Source: Candidatus Poseidoniaceae archaeon (GTDB lineage Archaea; Thermoplasmatota; Poseidoniia; Poseidoniales; Poseidoniaceae). Taken from it: 32,522 nt of DNA. The notes under the pieces were generated by a model that had not been told where the DNA came from, did no database searches, and worked only from the letters and a program-made list of their open reading frames with translations. The position numbers and the translations under genes are program-made. Shown here one piece after another: positions 23,327 through 30,867 of this stretch (the stretch's first letter is position 1; each line of letters begins with the position of its first letter). The DNA is taken from positions 1 to 32,522 of the forward strand of contig CATISI010000216.1 in the NCBI GenBank assembly GCA_949538025.1, read 5' to 3'.

Positions 23327-25330
23327 ATGGCCCGTGTGAACTCAACGAGATTGACCCTAACAATCCTTTGTCTTACCATGTTTGTGTTGCCCACCGTTCT
23401 CGCTACAGTACCTGTTGCACCCAATCAAGATTCAGTAGAACAAGGTTGGTGGGTTGAAACAACCGTCGACCGTGACGGAAACGGGATTGGGGATATGATC
23501 GAAGTGCACCAGAAGAACCCACTTTTCCTCGATGAGGATAAGACGCTTCCGTTAATCATCGACTTTTCATTCACGCCTGGCGATGCTGAAATCAAGATGC
23601 TTGAAGATGCTGTAGAGTACCGTCATCAATGGACGTTGAAAGGCATCGATGCGCTTGCCGGTCGAGTTCCTGTTGGCTACATCCTTGAAGCATCTCAACT
23701 CCCTGGCGTTGTCATGCTCGAACTTGATGGCATCCTTTCAGTCACAAACGGCGACGCTGCCGTCCTTCATGGCGTTGATACAGCCTGGGCAGAGACAGGT
23801 TACGACGGCTCGGGCACAACTGTAGCCATCATTGATACAGGAATTGATGGAAATCACTCCAGTCTTGACGATCAAGACGATGACCCAACTACGTACGACC
23901 CGAAAGTCATTGCATTCTACGACCCTGTCAACAACCCAAGTTTGACAAACGGCACTGAGGTTTTCCCATACGATGACCAAGGACATGGCTCCCATTGCGC
24001 CGGAACAACCGCTGGAACCGGTGCTCCAACCTACGACCATCCCGGTATGGCGCCACAGGCTTTCCTAGTGGGTGTCAAGGTTCTCGATGCAGGTGGCAGC
24101 GGATCTTTTGCAACCGTCATGGCAGGAATGGAATGGACCGTTGAGAAGCGATACGAATTCAACATACGAGCAGCATCAATGAGCCTTGGAGGCCCTGGCG
24201 CAATTGAATGGACTTCTTCTGAAGAAGATAGCGTCAACCGCTACGCAAACGAAATGGTTCGTGCTGGAATTGCTTTGTTCATCGCTGCTGGAAACAGTGC
24301 CTTCTCAGCACAGATCGGAACTCCGGGCAGTGCTGAGGATGCCATCACAGTCGGTGCTTTGGACAAGGATTCAAGCATCGCCATCTACAGTAGCCAAGGT
24401 CCGACAGAAGAAGGTCGAATCAAGCCAAACATTGCCTATGTTGGCTCCGATGTTATGTCGGTTGCTCACAACACTGGCGATGGTTATGTTGCTTTTAGTG
24501 GTACAAGCATGGCCACACCTGGTGCGGCTGGTGTAGCAGCACTGATGTTGCAAGCAAATCCAGATTTGTCTCCTTTCGATATTCGGAACATCATGCAAGA
24601 GACTGCGACCTATCGTCAGTGCCATTACATGGGTGCAAATGAACCGTGCGCTGAGGATTTTATTCCGAAGAACCGACAGAACAACGTCTACGGTCATGGA
24701 GAAGTCCGTGCAGTCGATGCGCTACTTGAGGCAGCTGAGCGTGATTACGCATTCAACTCGAACATCAGTGTCACCATTTCGACACCCGCAACACTCGATA
24801 ATCGAATCCATCTCGAGCGAGGCGATAGCATCGCCTTCGAGGTCAGTGAAAACATGGAAACCGTCCAATGGAGAAGCAACCATTTGCGCGACGATTGGTC
24901 CAACATTCACACATACGAGTCAGGAGACACGTCTGGAGAATTGTCCATCATTGACATCATTCATCAGATTGAGCATCTTCCTGGTATTGCCGTCATGGGC
25001 AATCACACCATCTCGCTGCGAGGTGTTCAGTACCAAGATGGTACAACATCTGCCTCACCACTTGTCACTGCGGAGATTATGGTCATGGACGATGATACAA
25101 ACCCGCCAACGGCGAGTGGTGAAGATGGGCTCTCAGCAACGACGATTGTAGTCGTTTCAGTCGGTGGTATCATTCTCTTCCTTGTCGTTCTCCTATTGAT
25201 TTCGACCATCTCCAGTCGAGAGGAGGGAACGCTTGCTGGTAAGGATCTCCAGACGTATCTCGATGCTCAAATCGTTGATGCGGTCGATTCCGATTTGTCT
25301 GAAAACCCGTTCTGGGAAGAAAAGGCGTAA
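23327..25330 (+). CDS. Subtilisin-like serine protease (S8) with signal peptide, propeptide and C-terminal TM anchor
   Basis: This 667-residue exported protease has a signal peptide (LTLTILCLTMFVLPTVLA) and a calcium-loop-like DRDGNGIGD motif near residue 45. A propeptide of the I9 kind (about 65-140) is followed by the catalytic domain with Asp170 (AIIDTGIDGNH), His220 (GHGSHCAGTTAG), oxyanion Asn323 (AAGNS) and Ser394 (GTSMATPGAAG). A C-terminal beta-rich region precedes one TM helix (IVVVSVGGIILFLVVLLLI, about 605-628) and a short acidic cytoplasmic tail. It is most like archaeal and thermitase-like subtilases. Likely role: cell-surface protein degradation for heterotrophic growth, or processing of surface proteins. 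It is divergent from the giant membrane protein; the molybdenum hydroxylase genes begin 56 nt downstream. Confidence 0.93.
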   Translation: MARVNSTRLTLTILCLTMFVLPTVLATVPVAPNQDSVEQGWWVETTVDRDGNGIGDMIEVHQKNPLFLDEDKTLPLIIDFSFTPGDAEIKMLEDAVEYRHQWTLKGIDALAGRVPVGYILEASQLPGVVMLELDGILSVTNGDAAVLHGVDTAWAETGYDGSGTTVAIIDTGIDGNHSSLDDQDDDPTTYDPKVIAFYDPVNNPSLTNGTEVFPYDDQGHGSHCAGTTAGTGAPTYDHPGMAPQAFLVGVKVLDAGGSGSFATVMAGMEWTVEKRYEFNIRAASMSLGGPGAIEWTSSEEDSVNRYANEMVRAGIALFIAAGNSAFSAQIGTPGSAEDAITVGALDKDSSIAIYSSQGPTEEGRIKPNIAYVGSDVMSVAHNTGDGYVAFSGTSMATPGAAGVAALMLQANPDLSPFDIRNIMQETATYRQCHYMGANEPCAEDFIPKNRQNNVYGHGEVRAVDALLEAAERDYAFNSNISVTISTPATLDNRIHLERGDSIAFEVSENMETVQWRSNHLRDDWSNIHTYESGDTSGELSIIDIIHQIEHLPGIAVMGNHTISLRGVQYQDGTTSASPLVTAEIMVMDDDTNPPTASGEDGLSATTIVVVSVGGIILFLVVLLLISTISSREEGTLAGKDLQTYLDAQIVDAVDSDLSENPFWEEKA

Positions 25331-25376
25331 TTCTTGGATTGGAGTGGTACCTTACATTCATAGACGGAGTTCCCAA

Positions 25377-25381
25377 GGTGA
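25377..25381 (+). promoter_or_regulatory. Shine-Dalgarno site for the 2Fe-2S subunit
   Basis: AAGGTGAG, with core GGTGA, lies 5 nt before the ATG at 25387. It decides the start against the track's upstream start at 25339, which has no comparable site. Confidence 0.6.
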
Positions 25382-25386
25382 GAAAC

Positions 25387-25989
25387 ATGGTCGGGAAAGA
25401 ACACGTAACGATGATTCCATCTTCACCGAAGACGATTTGGTCTGCGACGGTCAACGGTCATGACGTCCAAGCCATTGCTCCATCAAATGCCATTTTGCTC
25501 GACGTTCTTCGCGATGAAGTCGGCATGCTTGGTGTGAAGCGGGGTTGCGACTTGGGAACGTGTGGTTGCTGTGCAGTGCTCATTGATGGTGAGCCTCGCC
25601 TGTCCTGCTTGTGCCTAGCCGGACAAGTCGAAGGTCAAGCGATTACGACGGTTGAAGGGCTTGCAGATGGTGCACACCTCGCACCGATTCAAACCTGCTT
25701 TGCAACACACGGGGGTTCGCAGTGTGGATTCTGCACGCCAGGATTCCTCATGAGTGCTGAAGCACTTCTCAATGAAAACGAGAATCCAACACGGGATGAA
25801 ATCGCATGTGCTATCGAAGGAAACCTTTGCCGATGCACAGGTTATCAACAAATTGTCGATTCTATAGAGGCAGCTGCAGAAATCAAGCGAGGTGATGCGC
25901 CTGCATCATCTCCAGCAAGTGATCCTCATCCAAATCCACATCCAGAAGGGCCTGATGAACCATCGATGCCACCTGGCCATGCGAGGTGA
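25387..25989 (+). CDS. Molybdenum hydroxylase 2Fe-2S subunit (HcrC/CoxS type)
   Basis: This small electron-transfer subunit of a xanthine-oxidase family enzyme has 200 residues from ATG 25387. The plant-type ferredoxin cluster is GCDLGTCGCC...C (C-x4-C-x2-C-x11-C). The second helical-domain cluster is CGFC...CRC (C-x2-C-x31-C-x1-C), both intact. The first ~30 residues precede the usual family start (VNGHDVQAIAPSNAILLDVLRD). The C-terminus is extended by ~30 residues rich in Pro, Ser and His (DPHPNPHPEGPDEPSMPPGH), unusual for this ~160-residue family. Its TGA stop lies within the Shine-Dalgarno site of the next gene, so translation of the two is probably coupled. Confidence 0.9.
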   Translation: MVGKEHVTMIPSSPKTIWSATVNGHDVQAIAPSNAILLDVLRDEVGMLGVKRGCDLGTCGCCAVLIDGEPRLSCLCLAGQVEGQAITTVEGLADGAHLAPIQTCFATHGGSQCGFCTPGFLMSAEALLNENENPTRDEIACAIEGNLCRCTGYQQIVDSIEAAAEIKRGDAPASSPASDPHPNPHPEGPDEPSMPPGHAR

Positions 25990-25991
25990 TC
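25983..25991 (+). promoter_or_regulatory. Shine-Dalgarno site overlapping the stop codon of the 2Fe-2S subunit
   Basis: GAGGTGATC matches the archaeal anti-Shine-Dalgarno at nine consecutive positions and contains the TGA stop of the small subunit. It precedes the ATG at 25994 by 2 nt (4 nt counting from GAGGTGA). It fixes the start of the large subunit and argues for an archaeal host. Confidence 0.65.
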
Positions 25992-25993
25992 CC

Positions 25994-28798
25994 ATGGCCG
26001 GAGGATATCGACAACAACCAGGGGCATCTTCGGGTGAAACCCGTAAGGACGGAAAGCGTGTGGCAGGGAAGCAAAAGTTCCCTCCGCCAGGTTCGGGTGG
26101 CTCCCGGCCGACAATGGCTCCCCGTAATCTTGATTCTATTCCAGAATCTGTTGGTGGGAAAGAACCCCAACCAGCTGGCTCACACATCCACGATAGGTAC
26201 CGAACGGGTACCGAAGTTGGAAAATCAAGAGCGCTTGTTGATTCCCATGCAAAGGTAACCGGACAAGCGTGGTACGGCGACGATGTTCGTCTTCCGAATG
26301 AAATCATTGGCAAGATCCTTCGTTCACCGCACCATTATGCCAAAATCAAATCCATTGACACCTCAAAGGTTGAAGCCCTCCCCGGCGTCCTTGCAGTGGC
26401 CACTGGAGCCGATGCACCAAACACATTCGGTGTATTGCCTGTAACGAAAGACGAACACGCCATGGCCGTTGAGAAAGTACGCCACGTTGGCGATCTCGTT
26501 GCCTGTGTTGCTGCCGTTGACGAAGCGACAGCCATGGAAGCCCTCAACCTGTTTGAAATTGAGTGGGAAGTTTTAGACCCTGTCTTCGATCCAAGAAAAG
26601 GATTGGAGGATCAAGATGAACCAATCCACTGGCGTGGAAAGTATCACGTTGGAACCACCAACGTTCAGAAGCGTGTGTTCCAAGAATTCGGCGATCGTAG
26701 CCTCGTCGACGACCCAACAGCATCATCTCACGGAAAATGGCGAATGGAAGGCGTCCATCACGGTTTCACGGAACCTCACGCAGTCGTTGCCCACTGGGAT
26801 CCAAACGGTCGTCTGCAACTCTACACTCCGCAACAAGTACCGCACTATGCACATCGAGCACTCTCAACGGTCCTTGAGGTTCCGATGCATCAAATCAATG
26901 TCATTCGTACCTTCGTTGGTGGAGGATTTGGTGGCAAATCCGACCCATTTCCGCACGAGATGTGCGCAGCCATTCTCTCTCGCAAAGCAGGGCGTCCTGT
27001 TCGAATCAATTTCTCTCGAGAAGAGGTTTACTGGATCAATCGAGGCCGACACCCAAGCTACATTGAAGTCAAGATGACAGCGGATGAAGAGGCCCGAATT
27101 TCTGGCTTTGATATCGATGCTCTGATTGACGGTGGCGGATTTGCTTCATTCGGTCACGTCACCTCTTACTACAACGGTGTTCTCGCAACAGCTCCGTACG
27201 AACTCGGCTCGTTCCATTACACTGGCGCACGTGTTTGGACAAACAAACCAGCAAGTGGTGCTATGCGTGGACACGGGGCTGTCAATACCCGTTGTGCAGT
27301 TGAAGTTGGTCTTGATGAAATGGCTGAACAAATGCAAGTCGACCCAATCGACCTACGCTTGGCGAATCTGCTCCCTCCGCACAGCAGAACCATCTCTGGT
27401 TTCCGCATCACCTCCAACGGAATGAGAGAAGCATTAGAGCGCGTTCGAGATGGTTCAGATTGGGATACAAAATTCCGTCAAATGCCACTCGGTAAAGGAA
27501 TCGGAATTGGCTGTGGTTTCTTCATTTCAGGATCTGGTCTACCAATCCACTGGGATCCAAATCGATTCCCACATGCGACCGTCCACATTCAAATCGATAT
27601 GGATGGAGGTGTAACGGTTCACACAGGTGCTGCCGATATCGGACAAGGATCTACCACAGCCGTTGCACAAGTTGTTTCCGAAGTGCTTGCTCTCCCCATA
27701 GAGATGATTCACGTTCGCTCGCATGAAAGCGACACAAGTCCAGTTGACCTCGGTTCCTACTCAAGCCGTGTAACCTTCATGAACGCCAATGCTGCGATTC
27801 GAGCAGCACTTGACATTCGCGAGAAACTCCTCAATGCTGCTTGGGAAATGCTGGGCTATCACCCAGATGTTCTCGTTCTCAACGATCGTCGAATTTACTA
27901 CAAGCACGATCCAGCTGTCGGCGTATCTTATCTTGAAGCACTCCATAAGGCGCAGGAGGACAAGGGCTCACTGATTTCGAGTGGTGCATACCGCTCTCCT
28001 CCAATGGGTGGTGTTCACAAAGGTGCAGCAGCAGGTCTTGCTCCAGCATATTCGTTCTCTGCTTACGTTGCTGAAGTCGATGTTGATATCGAAACAGGCC
28101 TCGTATCATGCACCAATGTTTGGGCTGCACACGACTGTGGTAAGGCACTCAATCCACTCGCCGTGGAGGGACAAATCATCGGGTCTTGTCACATGGGGCT
28201 TGGCCAAGTCCTTTCGGAGAAGATGGTGTACGGACGGACAGGACATTTGCAAAATCCAAATCTCTTGGAATACAAAATCCCGTCCGTTCACGAAATGCCT
28301 CATGTAACGCCAATCATTGTTGAATCATCGGACCCAGAAGGGCCATTCGGTGCGAAAGAAGCTGGTGAAGGTCCTCTCTTGCCAATCCTGCCTGCTGTGG
28401 TGAACGCAGTCTACGATGCGATTGGCGTTCGCATCCGCGAACTACCGCTCACCCCGGATGTTGTTTGGAAAGCCATCTCGGCGAAGACGAGATCGCTCGG
28501 CGGTATCGATGAAACGGAACTTCCCTCTCCTCGCTTGGAGCACAGCCCCTTGCAAGCAACACTCGTTGCACGAGGTCAGGAGCACAGGAAGCGGGACCGC
28601 CGCCGACAGCGTAGCGAAGATACCAGCGCATATGTCAACGGTGTGCTGTTTGGATTTGACCCAGACCGTCCGCTCGAAGACCAGGTTGATGGATGGAAAT
28701 CCGCTGTTGAACCCGTGCCTGAACAGCTGGCTGAGCTTGGCTTAGCAGGAAAGGCTTGGCTGAAGAAGGAGCAACGCCAAATGAGAGGTGGACAATGA
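25994..28798 (+). CDS. Molybdenum hydroxylase catalytic (molybdopterin) subunit, 4-hydroxybenzoyl-CoA reductase / xanthine oxidase family
   Basis: This 934-residue Mo-cofactor subunit starts at ATG 25994. After an ~85-residue Gly/Pro/basic extension the family domain begins (ALVDSHAKVTGQAWYGDDVRLPN). Mo-cofactor motifs: FVGGGFGGKSDPF, ASGAMRGHGAVNTRCAVE, TGAADIGQGSTTAVAQ and FGAKEAGEGPLLPILPAVVNA, where Glu792 is the catalytic glutamate position. GAMRGHG and the EPHAVVAHW/QVPHYAHRAL segments resemble HcrA more than CO dehydrogenase; the CO dehydrogenase AYRCSFR loop is absent. The C-terminus carries ~90 extra residues with a basic RKRDRRRQRS cluster. Subunit order 2Fe-2S, Mo, FAD is distinct from coxMSL. 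Substrate is not proven: an aromatic or N-heterocyclic CoA thioester or similar is possible. Confidence 0.85.
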   Translation: MAGGYRQQPGASSGETRKDGKRVAGKQKFPPPGSGGSRPTMAPRNLDSIPESVGGKEPQPAGSHIHDRYRTGTEVGKSRALVDSHAKVTGQAWYGDDVRLPNEIIGKILRSPHHYAKIKSIDTSKVEALPGVLAVATGADAPNTFGVLPVTKDEHAMAVEKVRHVGDLVACVAAVDEATAMEALNLFEIEWEVLDPVFDPRKGLEDQDEPIHWRGKYHVGTTNVQKRVFQEFGDRSLVDDPTASSHGKWRMEGVHHGFTEPHAVVAHWDPNGRLQLYTPQQVPHYAHRALSTVLEVPMHQINVIRTFVGGGFGGKSDPFPHEMCAAILSRKAGRPVRINFSREEVYWINRGRHPSYIEVKMTADEEARISGFDIDALIDGGGFASFGHVTSYYNGVLATAPYELGSFHYTGARVWTNKPASGAMRGHGAVNTRCAVEVGLDEMAEQMQVDPIDLRLANLLPPHSRTISGFRITSNGMREALERVRDGSDWDTKFRQMPLGKGIGIGCGFFISGSGLPIHWDPNRFPHATVHIQIDMDGGVTVHTGAADIGQGSTTAVAQVVSEVLALPIEMIHVRSHESDTSPVDLGSYSSRVTFMNANAAIRAALDIREKLLNAAWEMLGYHPDVLVLNDRRIYYKHDPAVGVSYLEALHKAQEDKGSLISSGAYRSPPMGGVHKGAAAGLAPAYSFSAYVAEVDVDIETGLVSCTNVWAAHDCGKALNPLAVEGQIIGSCHMGLGQVLSEKMVYGRTGHLQNPNLLEYKIPSVHEMPHVTPIIVESSDPEGPFGAKEAGEGPLLPILPAVVNAVYDAIGVRIRELPLTPDVVWKAISAKTRSLGGIDETELPSPRLEHSPLQATLVARGQEHRKRDRRRQRSEDTSAYVNGVLFGFDPDRPLEDQVDGWKSAVEPVPEQLAELGLAGKAWLKKEQRQMRGGQ

Positions 28799-29769
28799 TG
28801 TTGATGCCCCCATTTAATCTTCATCACCCGAAGACCGTTGAGGAAGCGTGTGAACTAGCAGCGACATTCCTTGCCAACAAGGAATCTTTTGATTGGGTCG
28901 CAGGTGGTACTGATTTGCTACCGAATTACAAGTGGCACATCAACGCCAAGACACATGTGATTTCTCTGGCAAATATACCAGGTCTCGATACCATTTCTAT
29001 GCAAGAAATTGGTGCAATGGCTCGTTTGGGTGCATTGACCACATCGGAAAATGTGCACCCTCTCATAGCATCCGCTGCTAGCAAAGTTGCCTCTTCATTG
29101 ATTCGAAACAACGCAACACTTGGAGGAAACATTTGCCTCGATACGCGCTGTTTCTGGTTCAATCAAAGCGAAGATTGGCGCCGTTCAATCGACTGGTGCC
29201 ACAAGGAAGATTGTGGAACGGGTTCGGATTGTCGAGTTATTCCAAATCAAAACACACTCTGTGTAGCAACTTACCAAGGCGATTTGGCTCCATCTTTGAT
29301 GGTGCTTGAGGGAACCATTCACATTATCGGTCCAAACGGACCACGAAGCCTGCCTGTTGATGAGTTCTTCCAACTCGATGGAATTACTCGAAACGTGCTT
29401 CAGGAAGGTGAATTTATCCTCAAGGTGACCTTCCCAGAAAACGTCGCCAACAGAAAGGGCTCCTACAAGAAACTCAGAGTTCGAGAATCGTGGGATTTCC
29501 CCGAGGCAGGTGTTGCCTCTTCGTGGATTTCAGGCGATCCGTCCTCTCTTCGAGTTGCCTCTACAGCTTTGGAATCCATTCCACGCTCACACCAAGAGGA
29601 AGTTGATGCACATGGAACCTCCTTCTCGAAGGAACACATTCCTCAACTCTCTGAAGCGATTATGAAATCCATCAAACCAGTCAACAATACGGCATTGCCT
29701 CCACGATATCGCAAATCAATGGTTCGAGTTCTAGCAAAGCGCAGCCTTCGAGAAATTCTTGGTGATTGA
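28795..29769 (+). CDS. Molybdenum hydroxylase FAD subunit with [4Fe-4S]-type cysteine insert (HcrB-like)
   Basis: The start at 28795 overlaps the previous stop (ATGA), with AGAGGTGG just upstream, so it is translationally coupled. The 324 residues include FAD motif VAGGTDLLPNYK, IRNNATLGGNICLDTRC, and the CO dehydrogenase flavin C-terminal domain (SYKKLRVRESWDFPEAGVA). Between the FAD halves is a Cys-rich insert, with Cys at 114, 119, 135, 140, 146 and 156 and an NQSEDWRRSIDWC segment. This closely resembles the insert of HcrB in 4-hydroxybenzoyl-CoA reductase, which binds an extra [4Fe-4S] cluster; the 16-residue spacing between the first two ligands (C119, C135) is the same as I recall for HcrB. 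Most FAD subunits (CoxM, XdhB) lack this insert. Confidence 0.85.
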   Translation: MMLMPPFNLHHPKTVEEACELAATFLANKESFDWVAGGTDLLPNYKWHINAKTHVISLANIPGLDTISMQEIGAMARLGALTTSENVHPLIASAASKVASSLIRNNATLGGNICLDTRCFWFNQSEDWRRSIDWCHKEDCGTGSDCRVIPNQNTLCVATYQGDLAPSLMVLEGTIHIIGPNGPRSLPVDEFFQLDGITRNVLQEGEFILKVTFPENVANRKGSYKKLRVRESWDFPEAGVASSWISGDPSSLRVASTALESIPRSHQEEVDAHGTSFSKEHIPQLSEAIMKSIKPVNNTALPPRYRKSMVRVLAKRSLREILGD

Positions 29770-29771
29770 AG

Positions 29772-30740
29772 ATGAAAAAGGCCGCTTGTCTGCTTATCTC
29801 GAGCGTTCTAATCTTAGTGTTGCCACTCGGTCATGCGCAATTCCCTGCCAACAATGAATGGGAATTTGGCTGGGATACTGATGTGGAACCAAGTTACGAT
29901 TTGGAATTGGATGGGGATAAATGGAAGATTGATGACATCTTGGTCTTCTATGTCGACAACCCGAGGATCAATGATTTGAGCCTCACCATTACCATCGAAT
30001 TTGAAAACGAGGTCGATGTTCTCGAAACATCGTACTCGGAATCGATCTCAGTAGGCTCCCAATCGAATGAAACCTTCTCGATTGAATTAAGTACCTCAGA
30101 TGCTGAAAAGGTGAGAAGTCACTCCCCAAGCGAAAAAATCACCATGATTGTGACTGCGGAAGAGAACGGAGCAGGAGCAGCGGGTTCATCAAAGGAGATT
30201 GAAGCGAACCTCAATGTCCCAAGGTATCACAAACTTCTCCCAGAAGTCTCCTTGGTTGCGAGCTCAGTTGATGCAGGAACCTGGATTGAAGAAACGCTCC
30301 TACTCAGCAATATGGGAAACACAGTCGATGCTGCCAGCAAGATTGAGGCCGACATTCGCAATTGTCCACTGCTTGAAATCGAAGGTCTAGAGAGCGGTGA
30401 AAATACGCAGATACAACCAACCGATGTGAACGGAAATCGACCTGCTGAAGTCACGTTTCGCATCGCCCCCTCAACCGCTCACGCTTCAAAGACCTGTGAA
30501 GTCACCGTTATCGTGACCTCAGAAGGGAACGGTTTAGAACGCAGTGTCGCATTTTCAATCGATGTTGATGCGTCCGGCGGAAGTCAAAATTCGAACACCG
30601 GAGATACCGGCTCTAGTTCGTCCAATACGGGCTCGGAATCTGATGGTTCTTCGGCACTTCCTGCACTGGGTCCTCAAACGGTCATTTTTTGGCTAGGATT
30701 GCTTGCTATACTGCGCAGAAATCGGCTCGATGTCAACTGA
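29772..30740 (+). CDS. Secreted protein with Ig-like domain and C-terminal hydrophobic anchor
   Basis: ATG 29772 lies 2 nt after the FAD-subunit stop (the track uses the overlapping TTG at 29766). The 322-residue protein has a signal peptide (MKKAACLLISSVLILVLPLGHA) and acidic beta-rich regions. A CARDB-like or Ig-like region (SLVASSVDAGTWIEETLLLSNMGNT ... CEVTVIVTSEGNG) with one Cys pair follows, then a Ser/Gly/Asn-rich linker (SQNSNTGDTGSSSSNTG) and a C-terminal LPALGPQTVIFWLGLLAILRRNR. This last tripartite ending (short motif, hydrophobic helix, Arg cluster) resembles archaeal PGF-CTERM-like sorting signals, but the motif itself differs. It is probably a surface-anchored extracellular protein. 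Despite its position it has no evident link with the molybdenum enzyme. Confidence 0.7.
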   Translation: MKKAACLLISSVLILVLPLGHAQFPANNEWEFGWDTDVEPSYDLELDGDKWKIDDILVFYVDNPRINDLSLTITIEFENEVDVLETSYSESISVGSQSNETFSIELSTSDAEKVRSHSPSEKITMIVTAEENGAGAAGSSKEIEANLNVPRYHKLLPEVSLVASSVDAGTWIEETLLLSNMGNTVDAASKIEADIRNCPLLEIEGLESGENTQIQPTDVNGNRPAEVTFRIAPSTAHASKTCEVTVIVTSEGNGLERSVAFSIDVDASGGSQNSNTGDTGSSSSNTGSESDGSSALPALGPQTVIFWLGLLAILRRNRLDVN

Positions 30741-30742
30741 TT

Positions 30743-30762
30743 AGACCAGTCGACTCTGGTCT
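30743..30762 (+). terminator. Perfect 7-bp hairpin 2 nt after the stop codon
   Basis: AGACCAG-TCGACT-CTGGTCT is a perfect inverted repeat (7-bp stem, 6-nt loop) beginning 2 nt after the TGA of the secreted protein. No T-run follows, so it is not a classical terminator. It may stabilise the 3' end or act in transcript processing. The following ~105 nt hold no gene; CATAAAAACC (about 30769-30778) is a weak TATA candidate for the DUF4350 gene. Confidence 0.4.
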
Positions 30763-30867
30763 TGATGTCATAAAAACCTCTCTAAACGTCAAGGGAGAAT
30801 CATTATGTGTGTATCGTGATTCCGAAGAAAAGAACATACTGCGCTTGCCGCAAAATGAGGTGAAAAT

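Noticed and set aside
25892-25993. Upstream start of the Mo subunit in the ORF track
   Set aside because: It lies inside the 2Fe-2S subunit gene; GAGGTGATC directly before ATG 25994 fixes the real start.
25387-29769. Interpretation as aerobic CO dehydrogenase (coxSLM)
   Set aside because: The Mo subunit lacks the AYRCSFR active-site loop, the FAD subunit has a Cys-rich insert absent from CoxM, and the gene order differs.
30741-30867. Small gene in the gap before the DUF4350-like gene (track ORF 30689-30919)
   Set aside because: The ORF starts inside the secreted protein and overlaps the DUF4350-like gene; no ribosome-binding site or family features, so no gene is called.
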